Shown: positions 40,709 to 52,600 of the stretch, piece after piece
How the letters are laid out: each line of letters starts with the position of its first letter
Position numbering within the stretch: the stretch's first letter is position 1
Assembly (NCBI RefSeq): GCF_009829325.1
Contig: NZ_VUOS01000004.1
Location: forward strand, 1-64,000
Length of the DNA stretch: 64,000 bases
Source of the DNA: Nocardia sp. CY41
Lineage (GTDB): Bacteria; Actinomycetota; Actinomycetes; Mycobacteriales; Mycobacteriaceae
Direction: 5' to 3'
Translations under genes and position numbers: made by a program
Notes under the pieces: generated by a model
Database searches by the model: none
Told to the model about the DNA's origin: nothing
The model's input: only the letters and a program-made list of their open reading frames with translations

Positions 40709-41260
40709 ATGTCTCGGCCACGCCCGCTTCCGAACGACCCGATCGAGGAAGCCCACCGCCAGTGGGTCGGCCACGGCTGGGGCGATGTCGCCGACGGCAT
40801 GGCCGCGGTGACGTCGCTGGTCCGGGCCCAGCAAATCGTGATGGCCCGGGTGGACGAGGCGCTCAAGCCCACCGGATTGACCTTTTCCCGCTACGAGTTG
40901 CTCATGCTGCTGAACTTCAGCAAGACCGGCGCGCTGCCGATGGCGAAGGCCAGCGCCCGCTTGCAGGTCCATCCCACCAGCGTCACCAACACCGTGGACC
41001 GGCTCGAAGCGGCGAAGCTCGTCGAGCGCGTGCCGCACCCCAGCGACCGCCGCGCTACTCTGATCGAAATCACCGACGCGGGACGGGAATTGGTGGCCAG
41101 AGCCACCGAGGAACTCAACGCGAAAGTTTTCGCGCTGCCCGGTCTCCCACCGGAGCGGCTGCACACGCTCCTGCAACTACTCGCCGAATTCCGACATGCC
41201 GCGGGCGACTTCGAGACGGCGGAGGGAACGGCGCGCTGGTCGGCCACGGCCACAGACTGA
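40709..41260 (+). CDS. MarR-family transcriptional regulator
   Basis: A 183-residue winged-helix regulator. Dimerisation helices flank the DNA-binding part LTFSRYELLMLLNFSKTGAL ... ARLQVHPTSVTNTVDRLEAA, followed by the wing HPSDRRATLIEITDAG, all textbook MarR. Such proteins usually respond to small ligands. The ATG at 40709 gives MSRPRPLPNDPIEEAHRQW. The target is unknown; neighbours are a tRNA and an Hsp70-like gene, neither a typical MarR target. Confidence 0.88.
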   Translation: MSRPRPLPNDPIEEAHRQWVGHGWGDVADGMAAVTSLVRAQQIVMARVDEALKPTGLTFSRYELLMLLNFSKTGALPMAKASARLQVHPTSVTNTVDRLEAAKLVERVPHPSDRRATLIEITDAGRELVARATEELNAKVFALPGLPPERLHTLLQLLAEFRHAAGDFETAEGTARWSATATD

Positions 41261-41376
41261 TTCGGCGTACCGGTCGGTCGCATACCGCACTCGACCGATC
41301 GGCGGGTGACAATCGGGCATCCATCCGGCGAATTGCCGGGCACGCCGTCTTGGCAGCGGAGGCGAAAAGGTCCACC

Positions 41377-42432
41377 ATGGAGAACATGGTGCTGGTCTTG
41401 GGGGTATCGGCGGGCGCTGGCGGCGCCCACGCGATGCTGACACACTCCGATCAGCCACACCTACCCCCGATCGATCGCTGCGAAGTGCCGCGGCGGGCGG
41501 GCGGTGGTGTCGAGGAGTCGGTCTTCGAGGCGATCCGCCGGATGAACGGCGCCGCCGACCGGCGCGACGAGCTGATCTCGGGCACGGCGGTGACCTGCCG
41601 CTGTCCGCTGCACGCCGACGCCATCCGCGCGGGCGTGCGCGGCCGCGGCGTCACCATCGTCGATGAGCCGCTCGCCCAGCTGCGCTATCTGCGCTTCACC
41701 GGGCAACTGCCGGACAGCGGCTCGGTGATCCTCTACGACCTCGGCAGCTCGGGGCTCACCATCACCCATGCCGACTGCCGCACCGACACGATTCTGTCCA
41801 GCAAGCGCAGCACGGTGCTCGGCGGCGACGGCTACGACGCGCTGCTGCGCTGGCGGCTGGCCCGCGACGGCGTGCTCACCGACACCTCGACCATCCGCCG
41901 CCACCGCGAGGAACTCAGCGAGGCCAGGGTGGTCACGGCGATCGACGACGGCACCGGCGACCGGGCCGTGGTCACCCGCAGCGACCTGGCCGAACTCTGC
42001 GCGGCGGGTATCCACCACTCGGTGTCGTTCGTGCGGCAGGTCATCGACGAGACCGGAGTGCGACCGGAAGCCATGGTGCTGCTCGGCGGGTGCACCCGCA
42101 GTCCCAGCATTCGCGCCGAGCTGGCCGAGCTGATCGACCTGCCGATCGTCTACGACCCGGAACCCGAGATCGTCTCCGCGCGCGGCGCGGTGCTGCTGGC
42201 CGCCGAACGCCGCAGCGGCGACGTGCGGATGGCGCGGTTGCGCGCCGGAGCCACCCTGGTCCCGGTGGGCGTCGACCGGCGCAAGCTCATCGCGGCGGCC
42301 GCGGTCACTCTCGCGCTGGGCGCCACCATCGCCGGACTGCTCGCCACGAGCAAGGAGGCGCCCCGGCCGGAAGGCGACAAGGGACCCCCGCCCGCGGAGA
42401 TCGTCGTGCCCACGCCCGGAGCCTTCGGATAA
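41377..42432 (+). CDS. Hsp70-like ATPase-domain protein with C-terminal membrane helix
   Basis: A 351-residue protein with an actin/Hsp70-type nucleotide-binding fold without a substrate-binding domain. Seen: ILYDLGSSGLTITHAD (phosphate-2-like), STVLGGDGYDALLRWRL, VIDETGVRPEAMVLLGGCTR (adenosine-loop-like) and SARGAVLLAAE. A membrane helix near the C-terminus (LIAAAAVTLALGATIAGLLA) is followed by a short Pro-rich outer tail. This layout occurs in actinobacterial envelope-associated Hsp70-family proteins of unknown role. The ATG at 41377 follows AAAAGG. Confidence 0.72.
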   Translation: MENMVLVLGVSAGAGGAHAMLTHSDQPHLPPIDRCEVPRRAGGGVEESVFEAIRRMNGAADRRDELISGTAVTCRCPLHADAIRAGVRGRGVTIVDEPLAQLRYLRFTGQLPDSGSVILYDLGSSGLTITHADCRTDTILSSKRSTVLGGDGYDALLRWRLARDGVLTDTSTIRRHREELSEARVVTAIDDGTGDRAVVTRSDLAELCAAGIHHSVSFVRQVIDETGVRPEAMVLLGGCTRSPSIRAELAELIDLPIVYDPEPEIVSARGAVLLAAERRSGDVRMARLRAGATLVPVGVDRRKLIAAAAVTLALGATIAGLLATSKEAPRPEGDKGPPPAEIVVPTPGAFG

Positions 42433-42438
42433 CGCGAC

Positions 42439-42476
42439 GATTCCGCCCGGCCGGACGGACCGGGCCGGGCGGAATC
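42439..42476. terminator. Bidirectional terminator
   Basis: A perfect 14-bp stem GATTCCGCCCGGCC / GGCCGGGCGGAATC with a 10-base loop lies between the convergent ends at 42432 and 42483. Confidence 0.8.
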
Positions 42477-42482
42477 ACGAGG

Positions 42483-43310
42483 TCAGCGGTTGGTGAACTT
42501 CGCCGGACGCTTCTCGACGAAGGCGCTCATGCCTTCCTTCTGGTCCTCGATCGCGAACAGGGAGTGGAAGACTCGGCGTTCGAAGCGCAAGCCCTCGGCG
42601 AGGGTGGTCTCGAACGAGCGGTTCACCGCTTCCTTGGCGATCATGGCGACCGGCAGCGACATCGACGCGATGGTCTCGGCGACCTCGAGGGCGGTGTCCA
42701 GCAGTTGCGCGGCGGGCACGATCCGCGAGACCAACCCCGCCCGCTCGGCCTCCTCGGCATCCATGTTGCGGCCGGTGAGCACCAGGTCCATGGCTTTCGC
42801 CTTGCCGATCGCGCGGGTCAGGCGCTGCGAGCCGCCGATGCCGGGGATGACGCCCAGCTTGATCTCCGGCTGTCCGAACTTCGCGGTGTCGGCCGCGAGC
42901 AGGAGGTCACAGATCATGGCCAGCTCGCAGCCGCCGCCCAGCGCGTAGCCGGCCACCGCGGCGATGGTCGGCTTGCGGAACTGCGCCAGCCGGTCCCAGC
43001 GGGCGAAGTAGTCGTCCATGAACATGTCCATGTACGACTTGGGCTGCATCTCCTTGATGTCGGCGCCCGCCGCGAAGGCGCGCTCCGAGCCGGTGATCAC
43101 GATGGCCCCGATCTCGTCGTCGTGCTCGAGCTCGTCGAGCGCGGCGATGACGTCGTCGAGGACCTGCGCGTTCAGTGCGTTCAGCGCCTTCGGGCGGTTC
43201 AGCGTGATCCACCCGACCCGGCCCTTGCGTTCCAGCAGAATCGTCTCGAAGTCACGCCCGCCGGTCGCCCGGCCGCCGCCCCCCACGGAATCGCTCTGCG
43301 ATGCGCTCAA
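42483..43310 (-). CDS. Enoyl-CoA hydratase, possible internal start within the mmsB frame
   Basis: If the hydratase is made separately, a TTG at 43310 (giving a start like [13 protein letters not shown]) yields 275 residues; a GTG at 43286 is another choice. The peptide after the TTG resembles the N-terminus of ThrC in this window, whose ATG stands at the same place in the shared repeat, which supports the TTG. The crotonase fold is complete and of normal size. In valine catabolism it would hydrate methacrylyl-CoA to 3-hydroxyisobutyryl-CoA. This entry is an alternative reading of the 3' half of the preceding entry. Confidence 0.6.
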   Translation of the reverse strand: MSASQSDSVGGGGRATGGRDFETILLERKGRVGWITLNRPKALNALNAQVLDDVIAALDELEHDDEIGAIVITGSERAFAAGADIKEMQPKSYMDMFMDDYFARWDRLAQFRKPTIAAVAGYALGGGCELAMICDLLLAADTAKFGQPEIKLGVIPGIGGSQRLTRAIGKAKAMDLVLTGRNMDAEEAERAGLVSRIVPAAQLLDTALEVAETIASMSLPVAMIAKEAVNRSFETTLAEGLRFERRVFHSLFAIEDQKEGMSAFVEKRPAKFTNR

Positions 43311-44207
43311 TTCTTCAGCACCCTCTTGGTCGGAACGGTTACGGATATCGGTGACGATAGCCGAGAAGTCCCGTCCGGCGTCCGTCTGGTTGAAGCGGTC
43401 GTAGATCGTGGCGGCGAGCAATCCGAGCTGCCCGTCGACGTTGTTCTCGCGCAGCGCGTTCGCGGCCAGACCCAGGTCCTTCGACATCAGCGCCGTCGCG
43501 AAACCGGGCTGGTAGTCGTTGTTGGCCGGACTGGTCGGCACCGGGCCCGGGACCGGGCAGTAGCTGGTCAGCGCCCAGCTCTGGCCGGAAGCCGTGGAGA
43601 CCACGTCGAAGAAGGACTGATGGCTCAGGCCCAGCTTCTCGGCCAGCACCAGCGCCTCCGACAGCGCGATCATCGACACGCCCAGCAGCATGTTGTTGCA
43701 GATCTTCGCCGCCTGGCCGACGCCGGAGCCGCCGCAGTGCACCACCTTGCCGCCCATCACCTCGAGCACCGGCAGCGCGGCGGCGAAGTCCTCGGCGGCG
43801 CCGCCGACCATGAAGGTCAACGTGCCCGCCGCCGCACCGGCGACCCCGCCGGAGACCGGTGCGTCCAGTGCGCGGTGCCCGGCGGCGGTGGCGCGTTCGG
43901 CCGCGACCTTGGCGTCGGCCACGTCGATGGTGGAGCAGTCGATGAACAGCGTGCCCGGCGCGGCGGCCGGAAGCAGCTCGGCGTACACGTCGAGGACGAG
44001 TTTGCCGTTGGGCAGCATGGTGATCACGGTGTCCGCCGCGGCCGCCTCGGCGGCCGAACCGGCCACCGTCGCGCCGTCGCGCTCCGCCTGTTCCCGCGCC
44101 GCGGGCACCGGGTCGAAGGCGAGCACCTCGTAGCCCGCCCGCACCAGGTTGGCCGCCATCGGCCCGCCCATGTGGCCGAGGCCGAGGAATCCGATTCGCT
44201 TGCTCAT
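42483..44207 (-). CDS. mmsB: 3-hydroxyisobutyrate dehydrogenase joined in frame to enoyl-CoA hydratase
   Basis: One uninterrupted frame of 574 codons. Residues 1 to about 298 are a full MmsB: NAD-binding [24 protein letters not shown]-type substrate loop ([15 protein letters not shown]) and catalytic Lys in [12 protein letters not shown]. Residues from about 325 are a full enoyl-CoA hydratase ([20 protein letters not shown]; the oxyanion/active loops [10 protein letters not shown] and [16 protein letters not shown] with Glu-to-Gly/Ile region of the family). The two are usually separate genes in this operon. The joining linker ([20 protein letters not shown]) overlaps the dispersed 37-bp repeat, and no stop codon separates them. 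Either a real fusion or translation restarts inside (see next entry). Role: valine degradation, methacrylyl-CoA hydration and 3-hydroxyisobutyrate oxidation. Confidence 0.75.
   Translation of the reverse strand: MSKRIGFLGLGHMGGPMAANLVRAGYEVLAFDPVPAAREQAERDGATVAGSAAEAAAADTVITMLPNGKLVLDVYAELLPAAAPGTLFIDCSTIDVADAKVAAERATAAGHRALDAPVSGGVAGAAAGTLTFMVGGAAEDFAAALPVLEVMGGKVVHCGGSGVGQAAKICNNMLLGVSMIALSEALVLAEKLGLSHQSFFDVVSTASGQSWALTSYCPVPGPVPTSPANNDYQPGFATALMSKDLGLAANALRENNVDGQLGLLAATIYDRFNQTDAGRDFSAIVTDIRNRSDQEGAEELSASQSDSVGGGGRATGGRDFETILLERKGRVGWITLNRPKALNALNAQVLDDVIAALDELEHDDEIGAIVITGSERAFAAGADIKEMQPKSYMDMFMDDYFARWDRLAQFRKPTIAAVAGYALGGGCELAMICDLLLAADTAKFGQPEIKLGVIPGIGGSQRLTRAIGKAKAMDLVLTGRNMDAEEAERAGLVSRIVPAAQLLDTALEVAETIASMSLPVAMIAKEAVNRSFETTLAEGLRFERRVFHSLFAIEDQKEGMSAFVEKRPAKFTNR
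43268..43304. repeat. Dispersed 37-bp repeat, copy at the mmsB-echA junction
   Basis: Matches 20830-20866 (thrC start) at 31 of 37 positions. It lies exactly where the intergenic gap between mmsB and echA would be, and it is open in the mmsB frame. Confidence 0.6.
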
Positions 44208-45271
44208 CACGCCACCTCCGGGGTCGCCAGACCCAGCTCTCGATCGCCCAGCTCGGCGAAGTATGCGTCCACCTGCGCGTCCGTCACCGCCTCGAGCGTC
44301 GCGGGCGACCATTGCGGGTTGCGATCCTTGTCGATCACCTGCGCGCGGATGCCCTCGACCAGATCGTGCGACGACAGGGACGCGATGGAGACCCGGTACT
44401 CCTCGTTCAGCACCGCCTCCAGACTCGGCGCGGTGCGCGCCGCACGCAACGAGCGCAGCGTGACCTTCAGCGCGACCGGGGATTTCGCCAGGATCTCGGT
44501 GGCCGCCGCCTGCGCCTCGGGCGACTCGTGCGCCTGCAGCCGCGCGAGGATCTCCTCGACGGAATCGGCTCCGTAGCACTCGTCGATCCAGCTCTGCCCG
44601 GCCGCGAGCGCGGATTCCGGTGCGTCCGTGGCGAACTTGGCGATCGCGATGTCGGCGCTCTCCGAGCGCAGCGTCTCCAGCAGGGCGGGCAGATCCGCCG
44701 ACGCGACGAAGTAGTCGGCGAAGCCCGCCGCGATGGCGTCGCCCGCGCCCATGCGGGCGGTGGTCAACGCGACGTGCGTGCCGATCTCGCCGGGCGTGCG
44801 GGCGAGCAGGTAGGTGCCGCCGACGTCGGGGACGAAACCGATGCCGACTTCGGGCATGCCGATCTTGGACCGCTCGGTGACGATGCGGTGGCTGCCGTGC
44901 CCGGAGAGCCCGACGCCGCCGCCCATCACGATGCCGTCCATGATCACCACGTACGGCTTGGGATAGCGGCCGATCAAGGCGTTGAGGACGTACTCGTCGC
45001 GCCAGAACCGCCCGGTGGCCGAATCCGCCGTATTCGCGCCGCTTTTCGCGTCGGCGTGGATCGCGACGATGTCGCCGCCCGCGCACAGGCCGCGCTCCCC
45101 CGCGCCGGTGACCACGACGGTGCGCACCGCGTCGTCCTCGGCCCACTCGCGCAGCGCCTCGGTGATGGCCAGAGCCATCGAGTGATTCAGCGCGTTGATG
45201 GCCTTGGGCCGGTTCAGCGTGATCAGGCCGAGCCCGTCGCGCCGTTCGAGCAGAACTTCCGCTTCGTTCAT
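44207..45271 (-). CDS. 3-hydroxyisobutyryl-CoA hydrolase
   Basis: A 354-residue crotonase-superfamily protein, longer than enoyl-CoA hydratases, as is usual for HIBYL-CoA hydrolases. It has [36 protein letters not shown] and the hydrolase-type [20 protein letters not shown] motifs. In valine degradation it releases CoA from 3-hydroxyisobutyryl-CoA; the product is oxidised by MmsB next door. The stop codon overlaps the mmsB ATG. A 75-bp direct repeat separates it from the acyl-CoA dehydrogenase. Confidence 0.9.
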   Translation of the reverse strand: MNEAEVLLERRDGLGLITLNRPKAINALNHSMALAITEALREWAEDDAVRTVVVTGAGERGLCAGGDIVAIHADAKSGANTADSATGRFWRDEYVLNALIGRYPKPYVVIMDGIVMGGGVGLSGHGSHRIVTERSKIGMPEVGIGFVPDVGGTYLLARTPGEIGTHVALTTARMGAGDAIAAGFADYFVASADLPALLETLRSESADIAIAKFATDAPESALAAGQSWIDECYGADSVEEILARLQAHESPEAQAAATEILAKSPVALKVTLRSLRAARTAPSLEAVLNEEYRVSIASLSSHDLVEGIRAQVIDKDRNPQWSPATLEAVTDAQVDAYFAELGDRELGLATPEVA

Positions 45272-45285
45272 GCTGTGTCCTTTCC

Positions 45286-45423
45286 GGCATGAGCGGACCC
45301 CTGCGTGGTCACGCTGCGCTGCCGCCTCCGGGCCTGACCGCTCATGCCGTGTCCGATTCCGGCATGAGCGGGGCCCTGCGTGGTCACGCTGCGCTGCCGC
45401 CTCCGGGCCTGACCGCTCATGCC
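45286..45423. repeat. Two tandem copies of a 75-bp palindrome-ended element
   Basis: Each copy is bounded by GGCATGAGCGG and CCGCTCATGCC (copy 1: 45286-45348; copy 2: 45361-45423) and has a nearly identical interior (CCTGCGTGGTCACGCTGCGC ...). The right arm of copy 2 contains the stop codon of the acyl-CoA dehydrogenase gene. The elements fill the gap between two genes of one operon and can each fold into a hairpin, like REP sequences. Confidence 0.8.
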
Positions 45424-46556
45424 GCTCCTACCAGTGCGCGGGCGACGACCACCCGCATGATCTCGTTGGTGCCTTCGAGGATCTGGTGCACGCGCAGATC
45501 CCGGACGATTTTCTCCAAGCCGTACTCCGCCAGGTAGCCGTAGCCGCCGTGCAGTTGCAGGGCCTTGTTGGCCACCTCGAAGCCCGCGTCGGTGGCGAAG
45601 CGTTTCGCCATCGCGCACAGCTCCACCTTGTCCGGCGCGTCGGCGTCCAGTGCCGCGGCGGCCCGCCACAACAGCGTGCGGGCGGCCTCCAATTCGATGC
45701 GCATGTCGGCGAGGTCGAATTGCAGCGCCTGGTTGCGCAACAGCGGTTTGCCGAACGCGTGCCGCTCGGCGAGGTACGGCACCGTCTTGTCCAGTGCCGC
45801 CTGCGCGCCGCCGACCGAGCACGCGGCGATGTTGAGCCGGCCGCCGTTGAGCCCGTTCATCGCGATGCGGAACCCGTCGCCCTCCGCGCCGAGCAGGTTG
45901 GCCGCCGGGACCCGGGCATCGGTGAAGATCACCTGACGGGTCGGTTGCGCGTTCCAGCCCATCTTCTTCTCGTTGGCGCCGACGGAGACGCCAGGGGTGT
46001 CGGCGGGCACGATGAACGCCGAGATCCCGCGCGCCCCCGCGTCACCGGTCCGCGCCATGACGACGTAGACGTCGGTGGCGCCCGCGCCGGAGATGAACTG
46101 CTTGGCGCCGTTGAAGACGTAGTCGTCCCCATCGCGAACGGCTTTGGTGCTCAACGCCGCCGCGTCGGAGCCGACGCTCGGCTCGGTGAGCGCGTAGCTG
46201 GCCAGCAGTTCCATCGCGGTCAGCCGGGGCAGCCAGCGGTGGCGCTGCTCGTCGTCGCCGTAGCGGTCGATCATCCACGTCGCCATGTTGTGGATGGAGA
46301 TATAGGCGGCGATGGCGGGGCAGCCGGTGGCCAGTTGCTCGAAGATGCGCACGGCGTCGAGCCTGCGCAGCCCGGAGCCGCCCACGTCCTCGCGCACGTA
46401 GATGCCGCCCAGGCCGAGCGGGCCCGCCTTGCGCAGCACGTCCACCGGGAAATGCTTCTGCTCGTCCCATTCCAGCGCGTTCGGGGCGAGGAATTCGTCG
46501 GCGAAGCCGCGCGCGGTGTCGCGGATCGCCTTCTCGTCGTCGTCGAGTGCGAACAT
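45417..46556 (-). CDS. Acyl-CoA dehydrogenase, probably isobutyryl-CoA dehydrogenase
   Basis: A 379-residue FAD enzyme. Seen: FALDDDEKAIRDTARGFADE at the start, YALTEPSVGSDAAAL (FAD loop, about 128-142), and the C-terminal LQLHGGYGYLAEYGLEKIVRD with the catalytic-base region typical of short/branched-chain members. Position between mmsA and the HIBYL-CoA hydrolase points to isobutyryl-CoA as substrate. The ATG at 46556 lies 6 bp after the mmsA stop. Confidence 0.9.
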   Translation of the reverse strand: MFALDDDEKAIRDTARGFADEFLAPNALEWDEQKHFPVDVLRKAGPLGLGGIYVREDVGGSGLRRLDAVRIFEQLATGCPAIAAYISIHNMATWMIDRYGDDEQRHRWLPRLTAMELLASYALTEPSVGSDAAALSTKAVRDGDDYVFNGAKQFISGAGATDVYVVMARTGDAGARGISAFIVPADTPGVSVGANEKKMGWNAQPTRQVIFTDARVPAANLLGAEGDGFRIAMNGLNGGRLNIAACSVGGAQAALDKTVPYLAERHAFGKPLLRNQALQFDLADMRIELEAARTLLWRAAAALDADAPDKVELCAMAKRFATDAGFEVANKALQLHGGYGYLAEYGLEKIVRDLRVHQILEGTNEIMRVVVARALVGAA

Positions 46557-46561
46557 CCGCG

Positions 46562-48061
<1,500 letters not shown>

Positions 48062-48113
48062 GCCAGTCCTGTTCTCGTAGCGATCGGGTCACCGCAATGC
48101 GGTATGCGGTCAT

Positions 48114-48142
48114 CCTATAGTTGGACGTCCAAGTATCAGCAA
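48114..48142 (-). promoter_or_regulatory. Promoter of the mmsA operon
   Basis: On the minus strand TTGCTG (48137-48142) and TATAGG (48114-48119) are spaced by 17 bases. The palindrome TTGGACGTCCAA (48121-48132) lies in the spacer, a usual place for a repressor. The start codon of mmsA follows about 53 bp further on. Confidence 0.6.
48118..48137. promoter_or_regulatory. Operator-like motif upstream of mmsA
   Basis: TAGTTGGACGTCCAAGTATC, with a perfect 12-bp palindrome TTGGACGTCCAA. The same 20-mer, with two changes, occurs upstream of icmF at 49633-49652. This supports a common regulator, probably of the TetR type, but none is encoded in the interval. Confidence 0.65.
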
Positions 48143-48421
48143 TGCCCCGGGGTCGATGTGATTCATCCCACGCCTTCCCCAGGTGAAGGTTCCGATGCGC
48201 CTCCGGCCCGCCCAGGCGGCTCAGCGGCACAGCCTGCCCAGACGATCCACAGGCGGGGCGTACCCAGGCGGCCCAGCGGCGGAGCGTACCCAGGGGCCCG
48301 TGGATCACGACCTTCGGATTTCCCGATCGAGCCAGCGGTAGCCGAGCCTGATGTCACCGATCCGGCGCCACCGCCCGATGGCCGCCTGCGCGATCGGCGG
48401 AGCCATCGGCTCGTCCGCCCC

Positions 48422-49405
48422 CTACGGCTTCGGCACGGGAACGGCCGGATCGCCTTCTTTCTCCCGCCGCGGTCGCGCCAAACGGAACGCGCCCAACGTC
48501 AGCGTGATCGCGCCGATCGCCACGACCACCGCCGCCGCGCCGAGCGAGTCGCCGGTCCAGTCCGAGACCGCCTCCCCCGCCGCCACCGCGATGGCCACAC
48601 CGCCGCCGACGACGAGCACCGCCGACCGCTGGGTCGCGTACAGCGCGAAGCAGACCACGGCGATGAGCGCCGTGATCCCGTAGGCCCAGATCCGGCCGTC
48701 GATGTCGAGAGTCTGCGCGGCCGCGACGGACGTGACGATCGCGATCAGGTAGCCGACCCGGACGTCGATCAACGCGCCGACCCGAGTCAGCGCGAACCAC
48801 ATCCCGCCGAGCACCAGCACCGCCACACTTCCCCAGCTGTCGTCGAGACCGAACACCTCGGTCGCCAGCCCCGCCACGGCAGCGGGCACGAAGCAAGCGC
48901 AGACCAGCATTCCGATCACTGTAGGCAGCGCCAGGTAACCGAGTACGGCGATCACCGCTCCCGCCGCACAGGCGAATACCCACGCGGCATCGGTGCTCGC
49001 ATGCTCGAGCGCGGTGCCGACAGACCCGGCGAGCGCGACGGATCCGAGCGCGAAGAGCACGGCCGCCAGCCTCGCCCTGGCACTGTTCGCGCTCGCGCGA
49101 CCGGTCGGCACCCGTGCGAGCAGAACGCCCCCGAGCAGCAGACCAGCCGACACGACGGCGAGCACTCCCACCCGGAGCGGCCGGTCGAGCGCGTCCCAGG
49201 ACGACGCCGCGACCAGGGCGATCCCACCGAACAGCAAACCGGCGCCGACATACGAGGCGATCTCGGCGAGCACCTTCCCGCGCGCCACCGCCGCCGCCCG
49301 CTCCACGGCGAGCGCCGCGAGCACCGCGTCGGCTTGGTCACGGTTCAGCACGCGCTCGGCGACCAACCGCCCTATCGCGGCTTCCGCCCTGTCGTCGCTC
49401 ACCAT
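48422..49405 (-). CDS. DUF2157-type polytopic membrane protein
   Basis: A 327-residue protein with a soluble N-terminal helical segment (RLVAERVLNRDQADAVLAAL, near 13-32) and about ten membrane helices. The pattern at the first helix (IASYVGAGLLFGGIALVAAS) matches the DUF2157 family. No function is established. The ATG at 49405 was chosen over longer readings that lack a family match. It lies between the mms operon and icmF and transcribes away from icmF. Confidence 0.72.
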   Translation of the reverse strand: MVSDDRAEAAIGRLVAERVLNRDQADAVLAALAVERAAAVARGKVLAEIASYVGAGLLFGGIALVAASSWDALDRPLRVGVLAVVSAGLLLGGVLLARVPTGRASANSARARLAAVLFALGSVALAGSVGTALEHASTDAAWVFACAAGAVIAVLGYLALPTVIGMLVCACFVPAAVAGLATEVFGLDDSWGSVAVLVLGGMWFALTRVGALIDVRVGYLIAIVTSVAAAQTLDIDGRIWAYGITALIAVVCFALYATQRSAVLVVGGGVAIAVAAGEAVSDWTGDSLGAAAVVVAIGAITLTLGAFRLARPRREKEGDPAVPVPKP

Positions 49406-49632
49406 GGGCCCAGTATGTCCGAGTCGGCCGCCATGACAACACAATCGGCCGGAGCGCGGAAGCCGCACGAACAACCGCCGTCTACTCGTCACGCCGAGGC
49501 GCGCGCCAGAACTCGGTGCGCGCCTGCGAGGTCGATCGCTACCGAAAGCCGTCATCCGGAACCGGCACCGCGGCAGCGACGCGAACCACCCGGCGGCGAC
49601 CGCTGGCGATGTGATGACAGTCACCGTACGAT

Positions 49633-49652
49633 TAGTTTGACGTCCTAGTATC
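49633..49652. promoter_or_regulatory. Operator-like motif upstream of icmF
   Basis: TAGTTTGACGTCCTAGTATC, identical at 18 of 20 positions to the motif in front of mmsA (48118-48137). It lies 32 bp before the icmF start and includes TAGTAT, a possible -10. Confidence 0.6.
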
Positions 49653-49683
49653 GGGCGCCAATGGAATCCCCCGGAGGAGTCCC

Positions 49684-52600
49684 GTGGCCGACAACAGCGC
49701 GCTCTACACGCCCGCCCACCCCGTTCGCTTCGTCACCTCGGCGGCCCTGTTCGACGGGCACGACGCGGCGATCAACATCATGCGCCGCATCCTGCAGAGC
49801 CAGGGCGCGGAAGTGATCCATCTCGGCCACAATCGCTCGGTCAGCGAGGTGGTCGACGCCGTGCTCACCGAGGACGCCCAGGGCGTCGCGGTCAGCTCCT
49901 ATCAGGGCGGCCATGTCGAGTACTTCGAATACCTCGCCGACGCGCTGCGCACGGCCGGGGCCGGGCACGTGCGGATCTTCGGCGGCGGCGGTGGCGTGAT
50001 CGTGGCGGAGGAGATCGCGCGACTGGCCGAATCCGGCGTGACCATCTTCTCCCCCGAGGACGGCCAGCGGCTCGGCCTGCCCGGCATGATCAACCAGCTG
50101 ATCCGCGCCTGCGACATCGACCTCGCGGCCGAGCCGCCCGCGGCGGACGCGGTGCTCGCCGGCGAGCGCGCCGCCTTGGCGCGCGTCATCACCTGCCTGC
50201 AGGCGGACGCGCTGCCCGAGGCCGATCGGCGGAAGCTGGCCGAGGCCGCGGCGGCGCGAACCGTGCCGGTGCTCGGCATCACCGGCACGGGTGGTTCCGG
50301 AAAATCCTCGCTCACCGACGAATTGGTGCGCAGGTTGCGATCGGACCAGCAGGATAAAGTGCGCGTCGCGATCCTCGCCGTCGACCCGACCCGGCGGCGC
50401 GGGGGCGGCGCGCTGCTCGGCGATCGCATCCGGATGAACGCACTCGACGGCGAGCACGTCTTCTTCCGTTCGCTGGCCACCCGCGGTGGACACGAATTGC
50501 CGGACAACATCGATCTCATCGTGGCCGCCTGCAAGGCAGCGGGATACGACCTGGTCGTCTTGGAAACGCCCGGCATCGGGCAGGGCGACGCCGCGGTGAC
50601 CGACCACGTCGACGTGTCGATGTACGTGATGACGCCCGAGTTCGGCGCCGCCTCCCAGCTGGAGAAGATCGACATGCTGGACTACGCGGACGTGGTGGCC
50701 ATCAACAAGTTCGAGCGCCGCGGGGCCGCGGACGCGCTGCGCGACGTGGCCAGGCAGCTGATCCGCAACCGCGAGGAGTTCCACGCCGCGCCGGAGGACA
50801 TGCCGGTCTTCGGCACCAGCGCGGCCACCTTCAACGACGACGGGGTGACAGCGCTCTACCAGCACCTGACCGGGTTGCTGGCCGGACACGGCCTGCGGCT
50901 GGAGCCCGGCGCGCTGCCCAGAGTGGACACCCGCACGTCCACGCGTTTCGCCCAGCTCATCCCACCCGCACGGGTGCGCTACCTCGCCGAGATCGCCGAG
51001 ACCGTGCGCGGCTACCACGCCGAGACCACCGCCCAGGTCGCCGCCGCGCAACGGCTGCAACGCCTCGAGCAAGTCGCGGCCGAGCTGCCCGACGACACCG
51101 CGGTCGCCGAGCTCGCCGAACGCGCCCGCGCCGACCTGACGCCCGCGAACGCCGCGCTGCTGGCCGAGTGGCCCGCGCTCGCCGAGTCCTACCGCGGGGA
51201 AGAACAAGTGGTCCGGGTGCGCGACCGGGAGATGCGCACCCGGCTGCGCCGGGAGACGCTGTCCGGCAATTCCATTCCGCGTGTCGCCCTGCCCCGCTTC
51301 ACCGACCACGGTGAGCTCCTGCGCTTTCTGCGCGCCGAGCACCTGCCCGGACGGTTTCCGTTCACCGCCGGGGTTTTCCCGTTCAAACGGGACAACGAGG
51401 ATCCGGCGCGCATGTTCGCCGGCGAGGGCGACCCGTTCCGCACCAATCGCCGGTTCAAAGTGCTCAGCGAGCATTCCGACGCGAAAAGACTGTCCACGGC
51501 GTTCGATTCGGTGACGCTCTACGGCCACGACCCCGCCGAGCGGCCCGACATCTACGGCAAAGTCGGCACCTCGGGCGTATCGATCGCCTCGCTCGACGAC
51601 ATGAAGGTGCTCTACGACGGATTCGATCTGACCGCACCGAGCACGTCGGTGTCGATGACGATCAACGGCCCCGCGCCGACCATCCTGGCCTATTTCCTGA
51701 ACACCGCGATCGACCAGGCGCTGGACCGCTTCGCGGCCGAGCAGGGACGGCCGCCGACCGACGCCGAGGCCGCCGATCTGCGCGCCCGCACGCTGGCCAC
51801 GGTGCGCGGCACGGTGCAGGCCGACATTCTCAAGGAAGACCAGGGCCAGAACACCTGCATCTTCTCCACCGAATTCAGCCTGCGCATGATGGCCGACATC
51901 CAGGAATGGTTCGTGCGCAACGGCGTGCGCAATTTCTACTCGGTGTCGATCTCCGGCTACCACATCGCCGAGGCGGGTGCGAACCCGATCAGCCAACTGG
52001 CCTTCACCCTGGCCAACGGATTCACCTACGTGGAGGCCTATCTCGCGCGGGGTATGCACATCGACGACTTCGCGCCGAACCTGTCGTTCTTCTTCTCCAA
52101 CGGGATGGATCCGGAGTATTCGGTGATCGGCCGGGTGGCGCGCCGCATCTGGGCGGTCGCCATGCGCGATCGCTACGGCGCCGACGAGCGGTCGCAGAAG
52201 CTGAAGTACCACATCCAGACCTCCGGGCGGTCGCTGCACGCGCAGGAGATGAACTTCAACGACATCCGCACCACGCTGCAGGCGCTGATCGCGATCTACG
52301 ACAACTGCAACAGCCTGCACACCAACGCCTACGACGAGGCGGTCACCACCCCGACCGAGGAATCGGTGCGACGCGCGCTCGCCATCCAGCTCATCATCAA
52401 CCGGGAGTGGGGGGTCGCGATGAACGAGAACCCCTTGCAAGGCAGCTTTCTCGTCGACGAACTCACCGATCTGGTCGAGGAGGCGGTGCTGGCCGAGTTC
52501 GAGCGGATCAGCGAACGCGGCGGAGTGCTCGGCGCGATGGAGACCGGCTACCAGCGCGGCAAGATCCAGGACGAATCGATGCGCTACGAACAGCGCAAGC

